Of a DNA stretch of 64,000 nt, positions 33,047 through 41,548 are shown one piece after another. Each line of letters begins with the position of its first letter. Positions within the stretch are counted from its first letter, which is position 1. Source of the stretch: Arthrobacter sp. HY1533. GTDB taxonomy: Bacteria > Actinomycetota > Actinomycetes > Actinomycetales > Micrococcaceae. The position numbers and the translations under genes were made by a program. The notes below the pieces were generated by a model. The model saw only the letters and a list, made by a program, of their open reading frames with translations, was not told where the DNA came from and searched no databases. The DNA is taken from NCBI RefSeq assembly GCF_027568515.1, contig NZ_JANKZF010000001.1:1-64000 (forward strand). Reading direction: 5' to 3'.

Positions 33047-34561
33047 ATGACCACCCCGAACCACACGGCCAAGCGCCAGAACATGCTGTTCCTCATGACG
33101 GACCAACAGCGCATCGACACCCTTGGCTGCTACGGCAACACCTCACAACACACGCCCAACCTTGACCGGCTGGCCGCGCGCGGCACCACCTTTGACCGGG
33201 CCTACACGCCCACCGCCATCTGCACGCCGGCACGTGCCAGCCTGCTCACGGGCCTGCAGCCCTTTGAACACGGGCTGCTGGCCAACTACGAATGGAACTC
33301 CGGGCACCGCGAGGAGCTGCCGGACGGCCTGCCCACCTTTTCCGCTGCCTTGCTGGGGCAGGGCTACCGTCTGGGCCATGTGGGCAAGTGGCACGTGGGA
33401 AAGGACAGGGGCCCGGAGCACTACGGCTTCGAGGGCATCCACCTGCCCGGCGCCCTGAACGTCTTTGACGATCCCGGCTACGAGGACTGGCTCAAGGCCA
33501 ACGACTTCCCGGACTTCCACATCTCCTCCCCCGTCTACACCACGCGGGCCGACGGCAGCCAGGGCCACCTGATTGCCGGTGTCACCGACCAGCCCACGGA
33601 AGCCACCTTCGAGGCCTTCCTTGCAGACCAAACCATCGCGAAACTGCGGGAGTTTGCCGACGGCGCGCTGGCACAGGAGGACGGCCAGCCGTTCTTCCTG
33701 TCCTGCCACATCTTTGGCCCGCACCTGCCCTACCTGATCCCGCAGAAGTGGTACGACATGGTGGACCCCTCCACCATCGAGCTGCCCGGTTCCTTCGCCG
33801 AGACGTTCCACGGCAAGCCAATGGTGCAGCAGGCCTACGCCGAGTACTGGTCCACGGACTGCTTCACGGTGGAGGAATGGAAAAAACTCACGGCGGTCTA
33901 CTGGGGCTACGTGGCCATGATCGACCACGAGATCGGCCGCATCCTGGCCGTCCTGGACGAGTTGGGGCTCACCGACAGCACCGCCGTCATGTTCACGGCC
34001 GACCACGGTGAGTTCACCGGCGCTCACAGGCTCAATGACAAGGGCCCGGCCATGTATGAGGACATCTACCGCATCCCGGCCATCCTTGCCCTGCCCGGGG
34101 AGGTGGAGCGCCGCGAGGACCGCTTCATCAGCCTCCTGGACTTCACCGCCACCTTCCATGAGATTGCCGGAGCCGACCCTTCCGGCGTCAACGGCCGGAG
34201 CCTGCTGCCCCTGGCCACCGGCGCAGAGGTGGAGGGCTGGCGCGAGGACATCCTGTGCGAGTTCCACGGCCACCACTTCCCCTATGCCCAGCGCATGATC
34301 CGCAACAAGGAAGTGAAGTACATCGCCAACCCCGAGGGCATCGACGAGTTCTACGACATGATCGCGGACCCCGACGAACTGACCAACGTGATCGACGTCC
34401 CTGTCTACCGCGAACGCGTCAGCGCCATGCGCCGGGAGATGTACCGGCAGCTCGTTGAGCGCGGCGACAAGTTTGCCCAGTGGCTGGCCTTTGCCGGCGA
34501 CATCCCCAGCCACGAGCGGGTCCGGCCGGACACCGCCGTCGAACGCTTCATCACCCAATAG
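33047..34561 (+). CDS. Cys-type sulfatase (cytoplasmic)
   Basis: This 504-residue type I sulfatase hydrolyses a sulfate ester through a formylglycine residue. The activation motif C-T-P-A-R is at 59-63 (A-I-C-T-P-A-R-A-S-L-L-T-G). Metal ligands are expected at D19-Q20 and in F-T-A-D-H-G-E-F-T-G. H-V-G-K-W-H-V-G-K is the second family signature. There is no signal peptide, so desulfation takes place in the cytoplasm after import. It starts 6 nt after the binding-protein stop, without a clear ribosome binding site. No formylglycine-generating enzyme is in the window, so a maturase elsewhere is required. The substrate is inferred only from neighbours: a sulfated amino sugar or another sulfate ester. 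Confidence 0.9.
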   Translation: MTTPNHTAKRQNMLFLMTDQQRIDTLGCYGNTSQHTPNLDRLAARGTTFDRAYTPTAICTPARASLLTGLQPFEHGLLANYEWNSGHREELPDGLPTFSAALLGQGYRLGHVGKWHVGKDRGPEHYGFEGIHLPGALNVFDDPGYEDWLKANDFPDFHISSPVYTTRADGSQGHLIAGVTDQPTEATFEAFLADQTIAKLREFADGALAQEDGQPFFLSCHIFGPHLPYLIPQKWYDMVDPSTIELPGSFAETFHGKPMVQQAYAEYWSTDCFTVEEWKKLTAVYWGYVAMIDHEIGRILAVLDELGLTDSTAVMFTADHGEFTGAHRLNDKGPAMYEDIYRIPAILALPGEVERREDRFISLLDFTATFHEIAGADPSGVNGRSLLPLATGAEVEGWREDILCEFHGHHFPYAQRMIRNKEVKYIANPEGIDEFYDMIADPDELTNVIDVPVYRERVSAMRREMYRQLVERGDKFAQWLAFAGDIPSHERVRPDTAVERFITQ

Positions 34562-34604
34562 CTCCACCCGATCCGGATGCCTCTTGCGGTCCCAAGAGAA
34601 GTAA

Positions 34605-37403
34605 GTGAGTAATCGATTGAAAGCACTGAAAAGAACGACGACGGCCGGGCTCGCCTGCGCCGCCGCGCTCGGCTTGTTTGCTGCGGTCCTTCCCACGGCA
34701 TTTTCAGCTCCGCCGGCACAGGCAGCCCCCATTGTGGTGCCGCCTGCCATCCCCGTCCCGTTGCCCGTCAACCTGGCCCTGACCGGAACCGCCACTGCCT
34801 CAAGCGTCGAGTCGGCGCTGCCGGGCAACACGGCGGCCATGGCCATCGACGGCAACAGCGGGACGCGATGGTCCTCGAACTATGTGGATGCCAGCTGGCT
34901 CCAGGTGGAACTGGCCGCGGCCGGTCCCATCCACCACGTGAAGCTCACCTGGCCCAACGCCGCCGCCCGGGAGTACAAGCTGCAGACCTCCATGGATGGG
35001 CTGGCCTGGACTGACGCCAAGTCCATGGCGGGCACCACCGGACCGGGCCGCGTCGACGAGGTGCAGCTGGATGTGGCCAACGCCAAGTTCATCCGCATGC
35101 TCGGCGCCAAGCGCTGGTCCACCTTCGGATACTCGATCTCGGAGTTCGAGATTTACGACAAGGCAACCCCCGTGGCCCCGGACAAACTGGCCCTGGTGCC
35201 CCTGCCGGCGTCCATGGCTGAGACCGCTGACGGCACCTTCCGCCTGCTCCCCTCCAGCCGCATCGTGGCGACGGGCGACGCCGTCGCCCCCGCCAACTAC
35301 TTTGCGCAAAAGGCCCGGAAAAGCACGGGCTTTGCCCTGCCGGTGGTTTCCGGAACGGCCACGTCCAGCGACATTGCCGTGACAGTTGCCCCCGGATCCT
35401 CCGCCGACAAGCCCGAGAGCTACGCCCTGCAGGCCGACGCCGCCGGCGCCCGCGTGGAAGCCAACACGGCCGCCGGAGCCCTCAATGGCGTGCAGACCCT
35501 GCGCCAGCTGTTCCCGCAATGGATTGAATCCGACTCCGTGGTGGCCACACCCTGGACCGTGGCTGGAGTAGTGGTCAGCGACTACCCCCGTTACGAGTAC
35601 CGCGGCATCCAGATCGACGTGGCACGCTCCTTTTACACAGTTGAGGAGATGAAGGAACACATCGACAACGCGGCGCAGTTCAAGTTCAACCGCCTGCACC
35701 TGCACCTCACCGACGACCAAGGCTGGCGCATTGCCATGGACCAGCCAGCCGTGAACCCCTCCGGCATCAAGTACACGGACCTGACGGACATCTCCGGCAA
35801 GACGGCCATGACCTACAACGACGCCGGTGACCTCATGGGCACCGAGCTGGGCCACACGGGCTTCTACACCAAGGCCGACTACCAGGAGATTGTCCGCTAC
35901 GCCGGTGAAAACGGGATGGTGGTGGTGCCCGAGATCGACGTCCCAGGGCACACCACTGCCGCCCTGCACGCCATACCGCAGCTGAACTCGGCCGGCTCCG
36001 CGCCGAAGCCGCTGGCGGGACAAACCACGGCACCGCACCAGGGTTCCGGCAACGTGGGCGGCTCCACCTTTGATGCCGACAACCCCGCCACATACGAGTT
36101 CACCAAGGAGGTCCTGACGCAGCTGGCCGCCATGACCCCCGGACCCTATGTGCACATTGGCGGCGACGAATCCCACGTGACCCCGCACGATAAATACGTG
36201 ACCATGGTGGACCGCTTCACCAAGCAGGTCACTGACCTGAACAAGCAGGTCATCGGCTGGAATGAGTACACCTCGGCCAACCTGCCGGCCGGCGCCATTG
36301 TGCAGTTCTGGAACGGGAACAAGCAGGCCACGGCGGACAAGATCCTTGCCAACAACCTCAAAGCGATCCTCTCCCCCGCAGAAAAGACGTACATCCCGCA
36401 GAAGCAGGACGCCAGCCAAACCGCGGGCGGCACCTGGGCCTGCGGCGGTGGCGGCTGCACACTGCAGAACCACTACGACTGGAATCCAGGCACCTACCTC
36501 CCCGGTGTTGGCGACGACCGGGTCCTGGGCGTGGAGACCGTGCAGTGGGGCGAATGGATTCGCGGCATGGACCAGACGGAAACCTACCAGTACCCGCGCA
36601 CCCTGGCCACGGCCGAGGTGGGATGGTCCCAGCAGGGCGACCGCAACTACACCGACTTCACCAAGCGCACGGCAGCCCTGGGCGGGCGCCTGGCCGTTCA
36701 AGACATTGCGCACTTCAAGACTGCGGGCCTGAACTGGACCACCGCACCCGGTGCCCCGGCCCAGACGCCTGCGGCCATTGACCCGGCCACGCTGCCGGCG
36801 GTCTCCCCGGTTGACCTTGGTGTCCCTTCGAGCGAATTCAGCGGCGGCGGCTTCGTCACGATGAAGAACCTCCCGGCCAAGGCGTGGCTGCTGCTGAACA
36901 TCAACAGCTCAAGTGTTGCCCGGGCTGCATTCGGCGAACCGCAGTGGATACTCAGCAATGCCAACGGCGAGGCGCCGTTGAACCTGCCCGCCGGGCTCGC
37001 CGCCGGTGGGCACGTTGTGAGTGTCCAGTCCGCGGGCGGAGCGCTCGTTGGCTTCGCCGCCGTCGCCGTTGCCGAGGAGCCGGAACCGACTGTGGAGCCC
37101 ACGGTTGAACCGACTGTGGAGCCCACCACTGAACCCACGGTGGAGCCCACGGTGGACCCCACCACGGAGGCCACGGTTGACCCGACGGTTGAGCCCACGG
37201 TTGACCCCACCACGGAGGCCACTCCTGGCGGGGCGCAGACGCAGGGAACGGCGTCGCCCACGGCTTCGTCACAGGGAAACAGCTCAGATGACCTGGCAAG
37301 CACTGGAGCCGCGTCATCCCTTCTGGCCGGTGGTGCATTGCTGGTCCTGACCATGGGACTGCTTCTGTTGCTGGGGGCGCGCCCACGCCCAAGCCAACAC
37401 TAG
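34605..37403 (+). CDS. cell-wall-anchored GH20 beta-N-acetylhexosaminidase with CBM32
   Basis: The protein has 932 residues: signal peptide (1-40), an F5/8-type C (CBM32) carbohydrate-binding domain (about 57-184), a GH20b domain (about 193-330) and a GH20 catalytic barrel (about 340-700) with the catalytic D-E pair in H-I-G-G-D-E (about 522-523). The C-terminus has an E-P-T-V/D-P-T-T repeat stalk (about 826-870), then LASTG (897-901), a hydrophobic helix and a basic tail, a class E-type sortase anchor. It would release terminal GlcNAc or GalNAc, possibly sulfated, at the cell surface for the importer and sulfatase upstream. Start is GTG 34605, with only a weak purine-rich site upstream. Confidence 0.9.
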   Translation: MSNRLKALKRTTTAGLACAAALGLFAAVLPTAFSAPPAQAAPIVVPPAIPVPLPVNLALTGTATASSVESALPGNTAAMAIDGNSGTRWSSNYVDASWLQVELAAAGPIHHVKLTWPNAAAREYKLQTSMDGLAWTDAKSMAGTTGPGRVDEVQLDVANAKFIRMLGAKRWSTFGYSISEFEIYDKATPVAPDKLALVPLPASMAETADGTFRLLPSSRIVATGDAVAPANYFAQKARKSTGFALPVVSGTATSSDIAVTVAPGSSADKPESYALQADAAGARVEANTAAGALNGVQTLRQLFPQWIESDSVVATPWTVAGVVVSDYPRYEYRGIQIDVARSFYTVEEMKEHIDNAAQFKFNRLHLHLTDDQGWRIAMDQPAVNPSGIKYTDLTDISGKTAMTYNDAGDLMGTELGHTGFYTKADYQEIVRYAGENGMVVVPEIDVPGHTTAALHAIPQLNSAGSAPKPLAGQTTAPHQGSGNVGGSTFDADNPATYEFTKEVLTQLAAMTPGPYVHIGGDESHVTPHDKYVTMVDRFTKQVTDLNKQVIGWNEYTSANLPAGAIVQFWNGNKQATADKILANNLKAILSPAEKTYIPQKQDASQTAGGTWACGGGGCTLQNHYDWNPGTYLPGVGDDRVLGVETVQWGEWIRGMDQTETYQYPRTLATAEVGWSQQGDRNYTDFTKRTAALGGRLAVQDIAHFKTAGLNWTTAPGAPAQTPAAIDPATLPAVSPVDLGVPSSEFSGGGFVTMKNLPAKAWLLLNINSSSVARAAFGEPQWILSNANGEAPLNLPAGLAAGGHVVSVQSAGGALVGFAAVAVAEEPEPTVEPTVEPTVEPTTEPTVEPTVDPTTEATVDPTVEPTVDPTTEATPGGAQTQGTASPTASSQGNSSDDLASTGAASSLLAGGALLVLTMGLLLLLGARPRPSQH

Positions 37404-37414
37404 GCACCACCTCG

Positions 37415-37469
37415 AGAGGGGTCATGCGGCCCGGACAGCCTTCCGTCCGGACCGCATGACCCCTCTTTT
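37415..37469 (+). terminator. intrinsic terminator of sulfate-ester operon A
   Basis: Two 22-nt arms (37415-37436 and 37445-37466) pair with a single mismatch around an 8-nt loop. The right arm runs into TTTT at 37466-37469. It begins 12 nt after the hexosaminidase stop and is the strongest terminator in the window. Confidence 0.9.
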
Positions 37470-37480
37470 GCATTCCCGCC

Positions 37481-37543
37481 CCGTCAACTCGCACTCCTTG
37501 CCCATTCCGGGGCCGGATTTGGGCAAGGAGTGCGAGTTGACGG
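37481..37543. repeat. palindromic repeat, copy 1 (perfect 23-bp arms)
   Basis: Arms at 37481-37503 and 37521-37543 are perfect reverse complements over 23 nt, separated by 17 nt, and there is no T-tract. The right arm begins GGGCAAGGAGTGCGAG, which is shared with the element at 38676-38738 (21 of 23 bases identical). The two elements bracket the nuclease-fold gene at 37673-38665. Confidence 0.85.
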
Positions 37544-37672
37544 GCGGGGAACGGCGATCAGGTGGCCGCTGGATCCGCTGCGGCTCCTCCACAGGGCGCC
37601 TCAGCGCTCAACTTGCCCACAAATACCGCTACCGGACCGCCGGTCAGCGGTCAATGGTGGCTGGATGGACAT

Positions 37673-38665
37673 ATGAGAAACCCTTCACCCCTCCCCTGGC
37701 AACTTGGCTGGCGTTCCTTCACCGTGGAGGAGGCACGCACGGCAGGACTTTCGCCCAAGCGTGTGCGGGCCCAGGATCTTCAGTCACCGGGTCGGGGCGT
37801 CCGGACACCTCGGCAGGCTCCGCCAAACCTGCTGGAAGAATGCCGGGCATTTACCACTGTGGTGCCCAACGGCGTCGTCAGCCATGCAACGGCCGCCCGC
37901 CTCCACGGGCTCTTCCTTCCCCCGCGACTGGAAGGGATGACCGGGCTGGACCTGGCCCGCAGGATCGGGGAACCGAAGCCCCGGCGCGCCGGCATGCGGG
38001 GCCATCTATTGCTTTTTGGTGCCGGCGACATCGTGATGCTCCAGGGCGTCCCGGTCACCTCGGTGCAGCGGACGCTTGAGGACCTGGCACCGCTGCTGGG
38101 CATCGACGAGCTCGTGGACATGGCCGACCAAATCGTGTGTGAACACCACCGATCCTTTGGGCCGCCCAAAGAAGCCATGGTGCCCCTGCCGCGGCTGCAA
38201 ACCTACGTTGCCTTGCACGCGGGTTCCCGTGGCATGAGGCGGCTCCGCGCGGCCCTGGAGCTGGTGCGCGTTGGATCGGATTCGCCTCCCGAAACCAGGC
38301 TGCGCCTGATCATCATGAGGTCGCCGCTGCCCGAATTTGAAACCAATGTTGAAATCCTGGACGAATCCGGCCGAGGAATAGTGGCCCCAGACCTGGCCTG
38401 CAGGAAGTATCGGACCTGTGCCGAGTATGACGGCGGCCACCACTTCACGCCCGGGCAGCAATCAAGGGACCACGACCGCGACTACATCACGCGGTCCGTG
38501 GGCTGGCACCAGGTGCCCATCAACAAGGACGACATGAAGGCCGGGGAACGGGTGGTGGTCAGCAAGATTGCCCGCATGCTCGTGGTTGCGGGATGGCCCG
38601 ATCCGCAGGGCCTGGCCGGGCGCTCGCTCGAAGGCCTGTTGAACACGCGCAAGGACCACTGCTAG
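37673..38665 (+). CDS. DUF559-type nuclease-fold protein
   Basis: This 330-residue protein combines an N-terminal winged-helix-like region (F-T-V-E-E-A-R-T-A-G-L-S-P-K-R-V-R, followed by V-S-H-A-T-A-A-R-L-H-G-L) with a C-terminal PD-(D/E)xK-like domain. There A-P-D-L-A-C-R-K-Y supplies the Asp and A-E-Y-D-G-G-H-H the Glu and Asp of a Vsr/DUF559-type nuclease core. This architecture is common in actinobacteria, sometimes labelled AbiEi-like. ATG 37673 has no strong ribosome binding site and marks where the fold starts. Two copies of a palindromic repeat bracket it. Catalytic activity and target are unknown. Confidence 0.75.
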   Translation: MRNPSPLPWQLGWRSFTVEEARTAGLSPKRVRAQDLQSPGRGVRTPRQAPPNLLEECRAFTTVVPNGVVSHATAARLHGLFLPPRLEGMTGLDLARRIGEPKPRRAGMRGHLLLFGAGDIVMLQGVPVTSVQRTLEDLAPLLGIDELVDMADQIVCEHHRSFGPPKEAMVPLPRLQTYVALHAGSRGMRRLRAALELVRVGSDSPPETRLRLIIMRSPLPEFETNVEILDESGRGIVAPDLACRKYRTCAEYDGGHHFTPGQQSRDHDRDYITRSVGWHQVPINKDDMKAGERVVVSKIARMLVVAGWPDPQGLAGRSLEGLLNTRKDHC

Positions 38666-38675
38666 TCCCCTGCAT

Positions 38676-38738
38676 CCGTGACGTCGCACTTTTCGCCCAC
38701 TCCGCATCGGCGAAGGGGCAAGGAGTGCGAGGTCACGG
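38676..38738. repeat. palindromic repeat, copy 2 (imperfect)
   Basis: Arms at 38676-38698 and 38716-38738 pair at 19 of 23 positions with a 17-nt spacer, the same geometry as copy 1. The right arm matches copy 1's right arm at 21 of 23 bases, while the left arm has drifted. It starts 10 nt after the stop of the nuclease-fold gene. No T-tract. Confidence 0.75.
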
Positions 38739-38874
38739 GGCCGCGGGTCGCCTGAGGGGGAATAATTTGCGGCGGGCTGCCCTTACACTTGGTGGTCAGC
38801 CTGCCGCTGCGGCACCCGTCACGAACGGGCCGCCCGGCACGGCAATTTTCATCCTCAACGGATTTGGGATTCTT

Positions 38875-40356
38875 ATGCAGTCAGATAAAAGCACGGAAGT
38901 GCAGGACAAAATGTCCGCCAGGGACCGCACCACCATTACGGTCCTGATCGTGTCGGCCTTCGTCGTGATCCTGAACGAGACCATCATGAACGTGGCGCTG
39001 CCGAAGTTGATGCATGAATTCCAGGTGACGCCGTCGGCCATCCAGTGGCTGGCCACCGCTTTCATGCTGACCATGTCCGTGGTCATTCCCACCACTGGCT
39101 TCCTGCTGAACCGGCTGCCCATTCGCACCGTGTTCATGCTGGCGATGGGCCTGTTCTCCGCCGGCACGCTGCTGGCCGGCCTGGCCCCGGGCTTTGAGGT
39201 TCTCCTGGCCGCACGCGTGGTCCAGGCGTCTGGAACGGCCATCATGATGCCGCTGCTCATGACCACCATCTTGGACCTGGTGCCTTCGCACCGCCGCGGC
39301 GCCGTCATGGGCAATGTCTCCATTGTCATCTCCGTGGCACCCGCCATTGGCCCCACACTTTCGGGCCTGATCCTGCACTCGCTGTCCTGGCGCTTCATGT
39401 TCCTGCTGGTGCTGCCCGTGGCCATCATTGCGCTCATCATTGGCTCGCGCCTACTGCCCACCGACGGCGAACGCAGCAAGTCCCGGCTCTCCGTTCCCTC
39501 GCTGTTGATCTCCATCCCGGCGTTCGGTGGCCTGGTCTACGGCCTCAGCGGCATCGGCTCCCCGGACGCGCGCACCCACACCGTGGCCATGATCGCCCTG
39601 GGTGTCTCGATCGTCTTCCTGGTGGGCTTCGTGCTCCTGCAGCTGCGACTCCAGCGCACCGACAGTGCCCTGCTGGACATGCGCCCGTTCCTGCAGCGCC
39701 AGTTCACGCTTGCCCTGGCCCTGATGGTCATGGCCATGCTGGCCCTGTTCGGCGTCATCATCCTGCTGCCCATGTACCTGCAGAACGTGCGCGGCCTGGA
39801 CGTGCTCACCACGGGCCTGCTCCTGCTCCCGGGCGGACTGCTCATGGGCCTGCTGGCGCCGTGGGTGGGCAAGCTGTTCGACAAGGTGGGCGCACGCCCC
39901 CTGCTGATGCCCGGTGGCTTGCTCCTTGCGGCTGTCCTGTTCGGTTACACGCAGCTGAATGAAACCACTCCGCTGCTGCTCATCATTGGCCTGCACCTGC
40001 TCATGTCGATCGCCCTGGCGTTCATCTTCACCCCCGCCTTCACGGCCGGCCTGAACCCGCTGCCGCACTCCCTGCACTCGCATGGCTCTGCTCTGCTGTC
40101 CACGCTGCAGCAGCTCGGTGGCGCGGCCGGAACGGCGTTGCTCGTCGGCGTCATGTCGGCCGGAACCGTGGCTGCCGCTGCCGCCGGCAAGGGCGACATC
40201 GAGGCCCAGGCCAGCGGCTTCAGCAGCGGCTTCATGGTGGCCGCTGTGGTCTCCCTGGGCATCGTTGTCATCGCAGCCTTCATGGGCAAGTCCGACGCCG
40301 GAGCCTCCTCCGCGCCTGAGCCCGCCGAGGCGGAACTCACCAGCGAAGCGCACTGA
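38875..40356 (+). CDS. DHA2-family MFS multidrug transporter
   Basis: This 493-residue protein has the 14-helix drug:H+ antiporter (DHA2) layout. Helix 1 contains V-L-N-E-T-I-M-N-V-A-L-P, followed by Q-W-L-A-T-A-F-M-L-T, and motif C is recognisable as S-V-A-P-A-I-G-P-T-L-S-G. It would export hydrophobic compounds. ATG 38875 is the likely start because the protein should begin shortly before helix 1. The frame is open upstream to 38593, but that part overlaps the repeat and nuclease gene and lacks character. No strong ribosome binding site. Substrate unknown. Confidence 0.88.
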   Translation: MQSDKSTEVQDKMSARDRTTITVLIVSAFVVILNETIMNVALPKLMHEFQVTPSAIQWLATAFMLTMSVVIPTTGFLLNRLPIRTVFMLAMGLFSAGTLLAGLAPGFEVLLAARVVQASGTAIMMPLLMTTILDLVPSHRRGAVMGNVSIVISVAPAIGPTLSGLILHSLSWRFMFLLVLPVAIIALIIGSRLLPTDGERSKSRLSVPSLLISIPAFGGLVYGLSGIGSPDARTHTVAMIALGVSIVFLVGFVLLQLRLQRTDSALLDMRPFLQRQFTLALALMVMAMLALFGVIILLPMYLQNVRGLDVLTTGLLLLPGGLLMGLLAPWVGKLFDKVGARPLLMPGGLLLAAVLFGYTQLNETTPLLLIIGLHLLMSIALAFIFTPAFTAGLNPLPHSLHSHGSALLSTLQQLGGAAGTALLVGVMSAGTVAAAAAGKGDIEAQASGFSSGFMVAAVVSLGIVVIAAFMGKSDAGASSAPEPAEAELTSEAH

Positions 40357-40365
40357 CACCATAAG

Positions 40366-40414
40366 AAGGGCCAGGCCCGCCACCAGATTCAGGGGTGGCG
40401 GGCCTGGCCCTTTT
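40366..40414. terminator. bidirectional intrinsic terminator
   Basis: Perfect 18-nt arms (40366-40383 and 40395-40412) enclose an 11-nt loop and run into TTTT (40411-40414). Read on the other strand the hairpin is followed by CTTAT. It lies between the stops of the convergent transporter and quinone oxidoreductase-like genes and can serve both. Confidence 0.88.
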
Positions 40415-40425
40415 GTGCGCCTGGA

Positions 40426-41454
40426 TCAAAGCGTGATGGCCACCTTGCCGCGGACGCTCCCGGATTCCAGGTGGCGCATGGCCTGCGCCACCAGCGCCAG
40501 CGGATAGCTGCGCTCGAGGCATGGGGTCAGGTGGCCGTCGGCAATGAATCCGCTGAGCTGCTCAAGGTCCGGACCGCGCTCGGCGGCGATCAGCATGAGG
40601 AATCTCTGGGGCACAAAGGGAGAAACGGCCAGGGCGCGAAGCTGCCGGCCCAGTCCCGTGAAGTTCCCGCCCTGCTCGCTGCCCCCAATGACGGCGGTGC
40701 CGGTGGGTACCAGCGCCCGGCGCAGGCGGGACAGTGTCGGGGAACCCGCGAAGTCGAGGATGAGGTCGTACTTGGGGCCGCCGTCGGCAAAGTCTTCGCG
40801 CGTGTAGTCAACGACATGATCGGCCCCCAACGAGCGGACCAATTCCATTTTTGCTGTACTGCACACGCCCGTGACGGTGGCGCCGAAGGCCTTGGCCAGT
40901 TGGACCGCGTAGCTGCCCACGCCACCGCCGGCCCCTGTGATGAGTACATTCTGCCCGGCTTGGATTCGCCCGGCATCGCGCAATGCCTGCAGGGCGGTGG
41001 CCCCTGAAACCGGTACCACGGCAGCCTGGGCGAAGGACAGCCCGGCCGGCATGGGTGCCAGCTTCCGCTCCTTCGCGACGGTGTACTCCGCGAACGATCC
41101 CTGGCCGAAGCCAAAAACCTCATCCCCTTCCCGGAACAGGGTCACAGCCGCCCCCACCGCCGCCACCGTGCCTGCCACATCGAGGCCAAGCACCTGGTTG
41201 CGTGGCCGGCGCAGCCCGGTTGCAGCGCGCATGGCATAGGGCTTGCCGGTCATCATGTGCCAGGTCCCCCGGTCCAGTCCTGCGGCACCAACCCGGATGA
41301 GCACCTCATCGGCCTTGATGCGTGGCCGGGCCCGCCGGGACTCGTGAATGACATCTGCCGGGCCATAAACTTCCCGCACGGCGGCGCGCATGGAATCTGT
41401 TTCGCCCGCTGCCCTCCCATCCGCCTGTGCACCGGCCTGAACCTTGTTTTTCAT
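40426..41454 (-). CDS. zinc-independent MDR-family NAD(P)-dependent oxidoreductase
   Basis: This 342-residue quinone-reductase-like medium-chain dehydrogenase has the N-terminal GroES-like fold (E-V-L-I-R-V-G-A-A-G-L-D, G-L-D-V-A-G-T-V-A-A-V-G) and the Rossmann motif I-T-G-A-G-G-G-V-G-S-Y-A-V-Q. It has no zinc-ligand Cys cluster, as in the QOR subgroup. ATG 41454 is supported by GAGGGAAAG 3-8 nt upstream. It is divergent from a TetR-type regulator with a palindromic operator in the 94-bp gap, and is presumably induced by the regulator's ligand, such as an electrophilic quinone. Substrate not determined. Confidence 0.85.
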   Translation of the reverse strand: MKNKVQAGAQADGRAAGETDSMRAAVREVYGPADVIHESRRARPRIKADEVLIRVGAAGLDRGTWHMMTGKPYAMRAATGLRRPRNQVLGLDVAGTVAAVGAAVTLFREGDEVFGFGQGSFAEYTVAKERKLAPMPAGLSFAQAAVVPVSGATALQALRDAGRIQAGQNVLITGAGGGVGSYAVQLAKAFGATVTGVCSTAKMELVRSLGADHVVDYTREDFADGGPKYDLILDFAGSPTLSRLRRALVPTGTAVIGGSEQGGNFTGLGRQLRALAVSPFVPQRFLMLIAAERGPDLEQLSGFIADGHLTPCLERSYPLALVAQAMRHLESGSVRGKVAITL

Positions 41455-41492
41455 GGCTTTCCCTCTCAGTGGTTGCCGCTGGAACACTTCAC

Positions 41493-41505
41493 CTTACTTA
41501 GTAAG
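41493..41505. promoter_or_regulatory. palindromic operator between oxidoreductase and TetR genes
   Basis: CTTACTTAGTAAG (41493-41505) is a perfect 6-bp inverted repeat about a central T. It sits in the 94-bp divergent region between the quinone-reductase-like gene and the TetR gene, and is the most likely operator. TAGCCT (41537-41542) ends 6 nt before the TetR ATG. Confidence 0.6.
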
Positions 41506-41548
41506 AAATCGTATCTTACGGTGTACGAAAATGCGATAGCCTAGGTGG

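Noticed and set aside
33143-34855. 570-codon open frame on the minus strand
   Set aside because: Antisense to the sulfatase with formylglycine motif and the start of the hexosaminidase. No domain or start signal.
34800-36713. 637-codon open frame on the minus strand
   Set aside because: Antisense shadow of the GH20 gene, whose domains and catalytic residues are clear.
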